Source of the DNA: Brasenia schreberi
Taxonomy: Eukaryota; Streptophyta; Magnoliopsida; Nymphaeales; Cabombaceae
Reading direction: 5' to 3'
DNA length: 64,000 nucleotides
Assembly (NCBI GenBank): GCA_036023115.1
Contig: JAYKKT010000041.1
Coordinates: forward strand, 5,419,501-5,483,500
How positions within the stretch are numbered: position 1 is the first letter of the stretch; the number at the start of each line of letters is the position of its first letter. This document shows, piece after piece, positions 60,401 through 64,000 of this stretch. Below the pieces are notes generated by a model. The model saw nothing but the letters and a program-made list of their open reading frames with translations, searched no databases and was not told where the DNA came from. Both the position numbers and the translations under genes were made by a program.

Positions 60401-61111
60401 GATCCAGAGACACCTCTGTTTCATGACGTTTTCTATCTTTTATGTTTAAAACATATACATACATTATTGGTTTACCAGGTTCATGCACGATGCTATGGTG
60501 AATCTGAACCTTGGAGTGGGAAACTTTGGCTCTGCAATTTATGTCAACCAGACGCTCCCAGTCCTTCACCACATTGTTGTCTCTGCCCTGTTGTCGGTAG
60601 GCTTATTGTTATAGTCACCTTCCAACTTGTATTTTTTTCTACTTTATGACCTTAAGTGTATGACATTTTGTAGGCGGTGCAATGAAGAGTACCACTGATG
60701 GGCGTTGGGCTCATCTTACATGTGCCATGTGGATACCTGGTAAGTTGTAAGCGTTCAGCCCTTTTTGCCTCGCTTCTTTTGCTTCCTTCTCTGAGCAGTT
60801 CTACACCTCACTAAGGAACTCAATATTTTGCAGAAACTTGCTTAGTTAATGTCAAGAAAATGGAGCCTATTGATGGGTTGGATAAGATACACAGAGTATG
60901 GGGTTACTTTTCCATCTCATTATTGTTTGCTTGATATATTCTAAACACAGTAACTCCTATTTTGATCTGTGAAGATTTCTGTCCTGCTAGATGCTTTACC
61001 TTGTTATTGTATGTGTGGTAATTGGACATCATAATCTTTTTTTGATCTCTGCAGGACCGTTGGAAGCTTTTGTGCAGTATCTGCAATGTTCCTTATGGAG
61101 CATGTATTCAG
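32928..61111 (+). CDS. ATX1/2: Trithorax-like H3K4 methyltransferase ATX1/ATX2, exons 1-16 (3' end outside window)
   Basis: The product is expected to methylate histone H3 lysine 4 in the nucleus and keep developmental genes active. Exons: 32928-33478, 34135-34186, 34288-34362, 34822-35032, 38498-38618, 38927-39031, 39248-39450, 39647-39739, 57513-57610, 58537-58704, 59212-59355, 59590-59637, 60479-60596, 60674-60739, 60834-60895 and 61055-61111. They sum to 2172 nt, 724 codons with consistent phases. Domains in order: N-terminal basic region, conserved KVFWPLD block, PWWP ([19 protein letters not shown]), FYRN, FYRC, PHD finger, start of an extended PHD. The SET domain is not in the window. 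The start is the first ATG of a long open exon in a GC-rich stretch. Intron 8 (39740-57512) is full of transposons. Arabidopsis ATX1 and ATX2 are recent duplicates, so I do not choose between them. Confidence 0.95.
34135..34362 (+). CDS. ATX1/2: ATX exons 2 and 3 with a GC-AG intron between
   Basis: Exon 2 (34135-34186) encodes [17 protein letters not shown]. Exon 3 (34288-34362) encodes [19 protein letters not shown] and ends EHH. In the family these two blocks are contiguous, so the intron must be 34187-34287, which begins GCAAGG and ends ACACAG. No GT donor keeps the frame. Confidence 0.9.
34462..34670 (+). mobile_element. SINE-like element in ATX intron 3, with TSD
   Basis: It is flanked by TGTCAAATCTTGTT at 34448-34461 and 34671-34684. 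The 5' part starts near ACTCCGCCCATGTAAGGG and contains a B-box-like GGTCCCATGCT. The last 70 bases are the 3' end of the local RTE-like LINE with a GTT tail. It shares its 5' start point with the copies at 39936-40128 and 42714-42828. Confidence 0.85.
34822..35032 (+). CDS. ATX1/2: ATX exon 4: start of PWWP region
   Basis: It encodes [13 protein letters not shown] and ends with the PWWP entry [10 protein letters not shown]. Donor GTTAGT, phase 1. Intron 4 that follows is 3.5 kb. Confidence 0.92.
35033..38497 (+). other. ATX intron 4
   Basis: This 3.5-kb intron holds an old minus-strand LINE remnant at about 35850-36200. The rest is AT-rich with no recognisable gene; short frames around 37160-37840 look like chance. 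Confidence 0.7.
35850..36200 (-). mobile_element. Old RTE-like LINE remnant in ATX intron 4
   Basis: On the minus strand the broken frames read [30 protein letters not shown] and TRLRWFRL. They are the diverged equivalents of the [25 protein letters not shown] and LRWFGH blocks of the other LINE copies here. It is clearly more diverged than those copies. Confidence 0.6.
38498..38618 (+). CDS. ATX1/2: ATX exon 5: PWWP core
   Basis: It encodes [15 protein letters not shown] and [13 protein letters not shown]. The donor chosen is AG|GTTGCC, a weak site, because it joins in frame to exon 6 exactly as the family alignment requires. A second donor at 38707 would add 88 nt and shift the frame. Confidence 0.85.
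38927..39031 (+). CDS. ATX1/2: ATX exon 6: end of PWWP region
   Basis: It encodes [20 protein letters not shown] and [13 protein letters not shown], matching the helical end of the ATX PWWP module. Acceptor TTTCAG, donor GTGATA. Confidence 0.9.
39248..39450 (+). CDS. ATX1/2: ATX exon 7: linker
   Basis: It encodes [18 protein letters not shown], an acidic linker, and then [12 protein letters not shown], which leads into FYRN. The acceptor is inside an open frame (GTTGCCAG), but the family alignment fixes it. Confidence 0.9.
39647..39739 (+). CDS. ATX1/2: ATX exon 8: FYRN motif
   Basis: It encodes [20 protein letters not shown] and [11 protein letters not shown], the phenylalanine/tyrosine-rich N-terminal (FYRN) motif. 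Donor GTATGC opens the 17.8-kb intron. Confidence 0.93.
39936..40128 (-). mobile_element. SINE-like element, minus strand, with 15-bp TSD
   Basis: GTGGAAGGCATATAC flanks it at 39921-39935 and 40129-40143. Read on the minus strand it is about 190 bp: a unique 5' part with a B-box-like GGTCCCAAGCC, a middle part with GTAAAACTTTGTCGGACTTA, and a 3' end matching the RTE-like LINE (AAGGCTTAGTTGTAGTTG). Confidence 0.88.
41511..42395 (-). mobile_element. RTE-like LINE fragment, minus strand, internally deleted
   Basis: The 3' tail is at 41511 (CAACAACAGCAAC on +). The minus-strand frame 42399-42166 encodes the segment just upstream of the reverse transcriptase ([19 protein letters not shown]). It then jumps directly to the post-RT region (SFKYLESIF and on), so the polymerase core is deleted. 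It abuts gypsy sequence at 42396. Confidence 0.85.
42396..43085 (+). pseudogene. Gypsy reverse transcriptase/RNase H to integrase N-terminus, fragment
   Basis: 42396-42480 encodes [18 protein letters not shown]. 42495-42580 encodes [18 protein letters not shown] and KFHWT. 42640-42705 encodes [19 protein letters not shown] (RNase H with its catalytic Asp). 42920-43075 encodes [18 protein letters not shown] and [15 protein letters not shown]-like element interrupts at 42714-42828. It is part of the same gypsy as 46905-47002 and 55379-55783. Confidence 0.85.
42714..42828 (-). mobile_element. SINE-like element, minus strand, 3'-truncated
   Basis: Read on the minus strand it begins AACTCTGCCCATGTAAGGG, like the other copies, and runs to GACAAAGTTTTATG in the middle of the element. 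The LINE-derived 3' end is missing. Confidence 0.75.
43214..43469 (+). repeat. Putative 5' LTR of an LTR element, with PBS
   Basis: The segment has TG near 43214, a TATA-like ACTATATAAGG at about 43309-43319, a (GA)-rich tract, and ends CTAACA at 43469. The next bases, TTTGTATCAGAG, resemble an initiator-Met tRNA primer-binding site (usual TGGTATCAGAGC). A partner LTR was not found, so the left edge is uncertain. Confidence 0.5.
43600..44095 (+). pseudogene. RPS3A: Processed copy of ribosomal protein eS1 (RPS3a), broken
   Basis: The sequence follows the eS1 protein without introns: [61 protein letters not shown], then [19 protein letters not shown] and [11 protein letters not shown]. In-frame stops and at least three frame changes make it a pseudogene. 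It covers about the first 165 residues of a protein of about 260. Lack of introns points to an mRNA origin. It sits directly behind the LTR and PBS at 43214-43485, and the ATG at 43488 reads through from leader sequence into eS1 sequence, so it looks like host mRNA captured by an LTR element. eS1 is a small-ribosomal-subunit protein. Confidence 0.88.
44096..44622 (+). other. Sequence between eS1 copy and LINE, unidentified
   Basis: AT-rich, no long frame. It probably belongs to the same LTR-element fragment as the eS1 copy. Confidence 0.4.
44623..46020 (+). mobile_element. RTE-like LINE with reverse transcriptase, 5'-truncated, TSD
   Basis: AGTAGTGGTGCGAAGG flanks it at 44607-44622 and 46021-46036. 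It encodes reverse transcriptase blocks [37 protein letters not shown] and FADDIVL (near 45238), which is the FADD/YADD catalytic motif. The C-terminal [13 protein letters not shown] region and the GTT tail follow. Stops interrupt the frame at several points. A few residues before FADD are deleted relative to the family. Confidence 0.93.
46029..46231 (+). other. Open segment of unknown identity
   Basis: About 68 codons stay open without an ATG start: [20 protein letters not shown], then [20 protein letters not shown]. It reads like protein but I do not recognise it. It was continuous with 44096-44606 before the LINE inserted. Confidence 0.35.
46240..46720 (+). repeat. Degenerate repeats, including 48-bp (16-codon) units
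   Basis: Units beginning AAGAAGAAAGTGAGAGA start at 46592, 46640 and 46688, exactly 48 bp apart. They encode [16 protein letters not shown] and variants in the open frame 46574-46810. Upstream, a looser repeat built on GCTCAAGTGAAC and CTATGAAGGTTGCT occurs near 46315-46380 and 46450-46510. Confidence 0.85.
46905..47002 (+). pseudogene. Gypsy integrase fragment interrupted by copia
   Basis: It encodes [20 protein letters not shown] and then GWSP, at which point the copia element starts. The frame resumes after the copia at 55379 with [18 protein letters not shown], so the two sides were one integrase. Confidence 0.88.
47003..47428 (-). repeat. Copia 3' LTR (left on +)
   Basis: It matches 54924-55373 through ACTTTGAGTGTCTT-like, GGAAGATCTTTATTGAATAGC, and TGTCGAGTGTTCTCTTAACA (split here only by small gaps). 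The terminal TG on + has become TA. A purine tract on the minus strand (TTTAAGGGGGTG) lies just beyond at 47429-47440 as the PPT. Confidence 0.9.
47441..48400 (-). pseudogene. Copia reverse transcriptase end and RNase H, broken
   Basis: On the minus strand near 48290-48190 it encodes [20 protein letters not shown] and EFDMKDL, the copia YVDD reverse transcriptase block. Further left come the RNase H remnants, including the END near 47600-47560 (HIEMDCH-like). Stops are frequent. Confidence 0.75.
48401..49068 (+). mobile_element. Short inverted-repeat DNA element carrying an RRM exon
   Basis: The ends are CTATGTCACA on the left and the reverse complement of CTAAGTCACA on the right. TTTGAAAT flanks both sides (48393-48400 and 49069-49076); one more matching G makes 8 or 9 bp possible, fitting hAT or Mutator respectively. 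GC-rich subterminal stretches (GGTGCGGGATACGG near 48419, CGGTGTCGGTG near 49001) lie near each end. It interrupts the copia reverse transcriptase. Confidence 0.75.
48733..48950 (+). pseudogene. Captured RRM (hnRNP-like) exon
   Basis: The open frame encodes a single RNA-recognition motif: RNP2-like [19 protein letters not shown] at the start, RNP1-like RVFGFIVF in the middle, and [15 protein letters not shown] at the end. The order and spacing match the first RRM of plant hnRNP A/B-type proteins. RNP1 normally reads RGFGFV, so one Gly is Val here. After residue 76 the frame runs into the element's subterminal sequence. This is a gene fragment moved by a transposon, not an independent gene. 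Confidence 0.85.
49077..49595 (-). pseudogene. Copia reverse transcriptase N-terminal part, broken
   Basis: On the minus strand, about 49330-49100 encodes [24 protein letters not shown] sequence, [20 protein letters not shown] and [12 protein letters not shown], the standard copia reverse transcriptase opening with stops. The spacer upstream (near 49540-49480) has PRRSTRE. Confidence 0.8.
49604..52099 (+). mobile_element. Non-autonomous hAT-type element carrying a receptor-like gene fragment
   Basis: The left end is CTATGTTATCAATAGCG and the right end is its reverse complement, CGCTATTGATAACATAG. Exactly ATTATCAT flanks both sides (49596-49603 and 52100-52107), the 8-bp duplication of hAT elements. 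The left 185 bp match the 3' end of hAT-A at 1550-1731. It is 2496 bp long with no transposase remnant, so it would depend on a transposase made elsewhere. It carries an LRR receptor-like gene piece. GCGATAACGCGCTACCGCGG-type sequence lies at the right end. Confidence 0.9.
50722..51750 (+). pseudogene. Leucine-rich-repeat receptor-like protein, N-terminal fragment
   Basis: From the ATG at 50722 the frame gives a hydrophobic signal-peptide-like stretch ([13 protein letters not shown]), then the LRR N-terminal cap ([23 protein letters not shown]). A TGA replaces the usual Trp codon before [12 protein letters not shown]. LRRs follow at 51114-51299 ([20 protein letters not shown]) and 51352-51660 ([28 protein letters not shown]), with a short block to about 51750 ([10 protein letters not shown]). 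Frames shift between blocks. Order and motifs fit Cf-like receptor-like proteins, which sense pathogens or developmental signals at the cell surface. The C-terminal repeats, membrane segment and tail are absent. The whole fragment lies inside the transposon. Confidence 0.88.
52198..52845 (-). mobile_element. RTE-like LINE, minus strand, 5'-truncated, with TSD
   Basis: AAATTCAATAGTAT flanks it at 52184-52197 and 52846-52859. The minus strand encodes [40 protein letters not shown] and [20 protein letters not shown], with an internal deletion near 52370-52380 and the CAACAAC tail at its left edge. It inserted into the copia polyprotein downstream of integrase. Confidence 0.92.
52860..52974 (-). 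pseudogene. Copia integrase C-terminal block
   Basis: On the minus strand it encodes [10 protein letters not shown] and [17 protein letters not shown], the block that follows the copia integrase core, sandwiched between two LINE insertions. Confidence 0.75.
52975..53252 (-). mobile_element. RTE-like LINE 3' end, minus strand
   Basis: The minus-strand frame encodes [17 protein letters not shown], then [19 protein letters not shown] and ANMAHDRDL, with the CAACAACAAC tail at the left. No clear target duplication was seen. Confidence 0.88.
53253..54090 (-). pseudogene. Copia gag-pre-integrase and integrase core
   Basis: On the minus strand, about 53955-53880 encodes [17 protein letters not shown]. 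53785-53300 is open for 161 codons: [38 protein letters not shown] and [19 protein letters not shown]. The three acidic residues of the DDE core are all present (first Asp in FVDNFTR). The frame is broken before and after. Confidence 0.88.
54205..54375 (+). mobile_element. SINE-like element in copia gag
   Basis: It begins CATGGCCGGTCCTAAGCG (the first ~25 bases of the family are missing), continues through AGGAGGGTTGCGTTAGGC, and ends with the RTE-like tail GGGAAAAGGCTTAGTTGTTA. No TSD was recognised. Confidence 0.75.
54380..54908 (-). pseudogene. Copia gag, broken
   Basis: On the minus strand near 54770-54690 it encodes [20 protein letters not shown] and [10 protein letters not shown], then [10 protein letters not shown] and [14 protein letters not shown], the N-terminal copia gag pattern. 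Stops are present. Confidence 0.8.
54924..55373 (-). repeat. Copia 5' LTR (right on +), with adjacent PBS
   Basis: On + it starts TGTAAGAATATC and ends CTCTTAACA. The minus strand immediately beyond its inner edge reads TGGTATCAAAGC (54923-54912), the initiator-Met tRNA primer-binding site typical of plant copia elements. Confidence 0.92.
55379..55783 (+). pseudogene. Gypsy integrase C-terminal and chromatin-binding end
   Basis: It continues the integrase cut at 47002: [18 protein letters not shown], then [38 protein letters not shown], and [10 protein letters not shown]. It ends with [10 protein letters not shown] and a purine tract (AGGAGGGAGAGAA) as the PPT. Confidence 0.88.
55784..56159 (+). 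repeat. Gypsy 3' LTR
   Basis: It starts TGATGCAGGATATC directly after the PPT, has a TATA-like CCTATAAAAGC near 56049, and contains three diverged repeats of GGGAAACATTCCCAGT-type sequence. The end at about GATATCA (56159) is a guess, because the 5' LTR is not in the window. Confidence 0.65.
57513..57610 (+). CDS. ATX1/2: ATX exon 9: start of FYRC
   Basis: It encodes [19 protein letters not shown] and [14 protein letters not shown], the start of the FYRC motif. Acceptor GCTGCAG. A partial copy of this exon and its donor lies at 57711-57795. Confidence 0.93.
57555..57930 (+). repeat. Partial duplication of ATX exon 9 and its intron
   Basis: 57567-57700 (end of exon 9, its donor, and the start of intron 9) is repeated at about 57711-57930. 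Shared phrases are TTCAGGGTTA, GTTGGTTCTGCTAAACTC and CAATTGTAAACA. The copy lacks part of the exon (GGTCATCAG is reduced), so it is unlikely to be used as an exon. A 39-bp LINE tail splits the copy. Confidence 0.85.
57796..57834 (-). mobile_element. Ultra-short RTE-like tail insertion with 19-bp TSD
   Basis: Only 39 bp of the family 3' end (minus strand) are present. AAACTCTAAATTGAAATAT flanks it at 57777-57795 and 57835-57853. Confidence 0.9.
58537..58704 (+). CDS. ATX1/2: ATX exon 10: FYRC
   Basis: It encodes [17 protein letters not shown] and [18 protein letters not shown], the rest of FYRC. It is 56 codons, phase 0 on both sides. Confidence 0.93.
59212..59637 (+). CDS. ATX1/2: ATX exons 11 and 12: first half of PHD finger
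   Basis: Exon 11 (59212-59355) ends [18 protein letters not shown]. Exon 12 (59590-59637) is [16 protein letters not shown]. Together they supply the first two Cys pairs (CNVC and CDKC) of the C4HC3 PHD finger. Confidence 0.93.
60479..60739 (+). CDS. ATX1/2: ATX exons 13 and 14: PHD end and extended-PHD start
   Basis: Exon 13 (60479-60596) encodes [20 protein letters not shown], completing the PHD zinc ligands (H-x2-C and C-x2-C), then CCLCPVVG of the extended PHD. Exon 14 (60674-60739) continues [20 protein letters not shown]. Confidence 0.93.
60834..61111 (+). CDS. ATX1/2: ATX exons 15 and 16: extended PHD
   Basis: Exon 15 (60834-60895) encodes [20 protein letters not shown] and exon 16 (61055-61111) [19 protein letters not shown]. 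The remaining extended-PHD ligands and the catalytic SET domain should follow beyond 64000. Confidence 0.93.
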
Positions 61112-62122
61112 GTAATGATGCGTGTCTACACTTTCCACTGAAAAAGTACTACACATTTGATGCTGAGTAGTGTGCAACATTGTTTTTGTTTGTCTCGTCT
61201 CTTGAATAGAAAGTTAATTTGGTAGGTAGTGTATGTTATGTTGTTCTTACACTGTTAGACATGTTCTTAATGTTCTTGCCGGAAAGTCATTACTAATTGT
61301 ATTAATCTGATTTTTATAGTCTCCACCATTGTGTCCTTCAGTTTCTTCATTTTTTCTCGTCCACGTTGCTTGTTATTTACCTATAGGTTTTCTGTTGCAG
61401 TCATTCATTACTTCTTTGTACATTGTTGCTAGCTCCTTATATCTGATAGAGAGGATGGTCATATACAAACTTTCTTCTTCGAATCTTCTGCGATAAGACA
61501 ATTAGCTATCATTTTGAAAACATTATTTTTGGCAACTAAATGGAATGTTGTAGGGGATATTATCTGTTTTCTAATGTCAGCTTAGTTGGGTTCATTGTGG
61601 TAATGTGGTCGTGAAATATGAACTCCTGTGATGTTTCAGAGATCTTAGTGGGACATGTTAACAAGCATGGGATAGAGTGGGGAGTTGGGGAGTGCCAATC
61701 AGATTCCTTGAAGCTCACAACTTTGTTTACTTTTGAAGGCTGTTATCATCCTAAAAACTAATAGTGGAAGGCATGAGCGACACTAGGTTGAACAACTTGT
61801 AGAATGATTGCACAAGGCACACAAGGGTAAATATGCATTAGAAAACATGCAAAAAATAGATCCGGAGCACTCAAAATGAGCTGTTTGGAACATGGACCAA
61901 GATGAAGAAATAATGACCTAAGATGCTTTCAACAATTTTGGTGCTCTCTGTCATCCGTTTGCTTGTTACAATTTTGTTTTATCGCAACTTTCCTTCATCA
62001 TGCTTAGGTACATTTATTTTATGTGATCTTATTTCCTTATACTATTAATGATTATGTATGCATATAGATGTATGCATACATATACACATATAATACTGCT
62101 TATTGTTAAAATGTAAAATTGT
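61112..62122 (+). other. ATX intron 16, part without recognised elements
   Basis: It starts at the donor GTAATG. AT-rich, with short frames only. Confidence 0.6.
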
Positions 62123-64000
62123 ACAACAACAACAACAACTAAGCCTTTTCCCATACTAGACGGGGTCGGCTACATGGATTCTTTGTTTCCACAGATCCCT
62201 ATGGTGTGCCATGTTAGTAGTTAACTCACAATAAGCTAGATCATTATTTATTGTTTCTTTCCAATACTTTTGTGGTCGTCCTCTAGCTCTTTTAATACTT
62301 TCCAAATTTAGTTTTTCATACCTTCTTAAAGGTTCTTCTTTTGATCTTCTTTATATATGTCCAAACCATCTTAAACGATATTCTCTCATTTTATCCTCTA
62401 TTGGTGCCACTCCTAATTTGTTTCTAATAACCTCATTATGTATACGGTCTTTTCTCGTATGACCACTCATCCATCTCAACATCTTCATTTTTATCACAGA
62501 CATCTTTTGTACATGTTGATGATTAACTGCCCAACACTCAGAACCATAAAACATGGCATTCCTAATTGCTGCTCTATAATATTTACCTTTTAACTTTAAT
62601 GGTATCTTCTTATCACAAAGAATACCTGATGCTCCTCTCCATTTTAACCAACTAGCATTAATTCTATGCGTAACATCTCCATCAATTCTTTCATCACTCT
62701 GAAAAATTGACCCTAGGTATTTAAAACTTTCCATTTAGGGGATGCAATGTGTGCCAAGTTTTCTATGTCCTCTAAGGTAACTAAATGATCAAACTTACAT
62801 TCCATATATTCTGTCTTTATTCTACTAAGTCACAGGCCTTTGCTTTCTAATGCTTCTCTCCATAGTTCCAATTTTCTATTAACTTTTTCCTTAGACTCCT
62901 CCACTAATACAATGTCACCAAGAATATATTTTGTTATCTCATAATCACCATTATAAATAAATATGGACTTAAAGTTGATCCTTGATGTACCCCAATATTA
63001 ACTTCAAAGAAGTCTGTCATTCCTTCATGAGTCCTCACACATGTTTTTGCATCATCATACATGTCTCTAATAAGGTTAATGTATGTCAATGGGATACCTC
63101 TTTTTACCAAAGTTCTCCAAAGAACCTCCCTTGGTACCCTATCATAAGCTTTTTCTAGATCAATAAATATCATGTGAAAGTCTTTCTTTTTCGCTCTGAA
63201 ATGTTCCATAAAACGTCTCAAAAGGTGAATCGCTTCAACAGTAGATCTGCTTGGCATGAATCCAAATTGGTTCTCTATTGTACTTGATACTTGTCTTAAC
63301 CTACGTTCGATAATTCTTTCCCACAATTTCATAGTATGACTCATTAACTTGATACCTTGATAATTCACACAATTTTGAATATCTCCCTTGTTCTTATATA
63401 TAGGTATTAGTGTACTTGCTCTCCATTCCTCGGACATCTTTTGGTTTTTTCATATTTCATTAAATAGTCTTGTGAGCCAAGTGTTTCCTTTTTGTTCTAG
63501 TATTTTTCAAACTTCTATAGGAATATTATCTGGTCCTACCGATTTACCACCCTTAATATGTTTAAGAGCCTCTTTGACTTCATTCTTTTGAATACGTCGG
63601 TAGAAATTGTGGTTTATATACTTTTCTGATTTGGCTAACTCTCCTAAGCTAATACTAACATCTTTATTTTCATTAAAAAGCTTATAAAAATAGTTTTTCC
63701 ATCTATTTCTTATATCATCATTTACCACTAGAATTTTTTAATCCTCGTCCTTGATGCATCTAACATAATTAGGATCTTTAATTTTCTTATCTCTAGCCCT
63801 AGCTATCCTAAATATATCTCTTTCACCTTTTTTGAGTTGAGTTTTTTATATAAATCCTCCCAAATTTTAGCTTTTGCTTCACTCACGGCCTTTTTCGCTT
63901 CATTCTTTGCTTTCTTATAAGCCTCTAAAGTTTCACTAGTTTTCTTAGCATAATGTATTTTGTAACATGCCATCTTTGCCTTGATTTTATTTTGCACTAC
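62123..64000 (-). mobile_element. RTE-like LINE, minus strand, in ATX intron 16
   Basis: This is the longest LINE copy here, running off the window. From right to left on the minus strand: a basic, helical linker (63997-63803: SETLEAYKKAKNEAKKAVSE), NDDIRNRWKNYFYKLFNEN (63728-63507), and reverse transcriptase 63437-62934 ([47 protein letters not shown]). The C-terminal region follows (62734-62351), then the CAACAAC tail. The FADD catalytic block expected near 62925 is deleted, so this copy is inactive. It lies in antisense to the ATX gene. Confidence 0.93.

Noticed and set aside
1..64000. CRISPR array, prokaryotic operon, or plasmid/phage features
   Set aside because: Direct repeats here are LTRs, minisatellites or target duplications. 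Splicing and element types are those of a plant nucleus.
1..64000. Organelle DNA insertions (chloroplast or mitochondrial)
   Set aside because: I saw no recognisable chloroplast or mitochondrial gene; a search would be needed to exclude short pieces.

Overview
This is nuclear DNA of a flowering plant: AT-rich sequence, GT-AG introns, and dense nests of plant-type Ty1/copia, Ty3/gypsy, hAT and RTE-like elements. There is no bacterial-style operon, no CRISPR array, and no tRNA or rRNA gene that I could recognise. I could not name the species from sequence alone.

The one intact host gene that can be read is on the + strand from 32928 to beyond the window end. It is a trithorax-family H3K4 methyltransferase of the ATX1/ATX2 type. 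Sixteen exons fit one continuous reading frame of 724 codons: an N-terminal region, a PWWP domain, FYRN, FYRC, a PHD finger and the start of an extended PHD finger. The SET domain must lie downstream of the window. Intron 2 is a GC-AG intron. Intron 8, between the FYRN and FYRC exons, is about 17.8 kb long because it is packed with nested transposons. Three perfect-period 80-bp tandem repeats lie just upstream of the start codon.

1-5.8 kb: decayed hAT transposons. The 3' end of one hAT (A) sits inside a second hAT family (B), which is followed head-to-tail by another B copy. 5.9-11.6 kb: microsatellites, two copia fragments in opposite orientation, a possible minus-strand first exon of another gene near 9.3-9.56 kb, and LTR-like or unidentified remnants. 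11.6-29.1 kb: an internally deleted copia element whose 5' LTR was split by a 13.6-kb gypsy element; both levels have visible LTR pairs. 29.1-32.9 kb: mostly unannotated DNA, an RNase H-like remnant, an RTE-like LINE 3' end with an 18-bp target-site duplication, and the upstream region of the ATX gene.

39.7-57.5 kb (intron 8): SINE-like and LINE copies surround a broken gypsy element. Its integrase is interrupted twice: by an LTR-element fragment carrying a processed copy of ribosomal protein eS1 (RPS3a), and by an 8.4-kb minus-strand copia with paired LTRs, PBS and PPT. That copia was itself invaded by two short inverted-repeat DNA elements that each carry a piece of a host gene: an RRM (hnRNP-like) exon at 48401-49068 and a leucine-rich-repeat receptor-like protein fragment at 49604-52099. 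The second has matching termini and an 8-bp target duplication. About 185 bp of its left end matches the 3' end of hAT-A at the start of the window, so a hAT-A-like transposase is a candidate for having moved it.

The most interesting content is therefore gene-fragment capture by several element classes inside one intron, plus a short SINE-like family that shares the 3' tail of the local RTE-like LINE. I did not find an undescribed defence or metabolic system.
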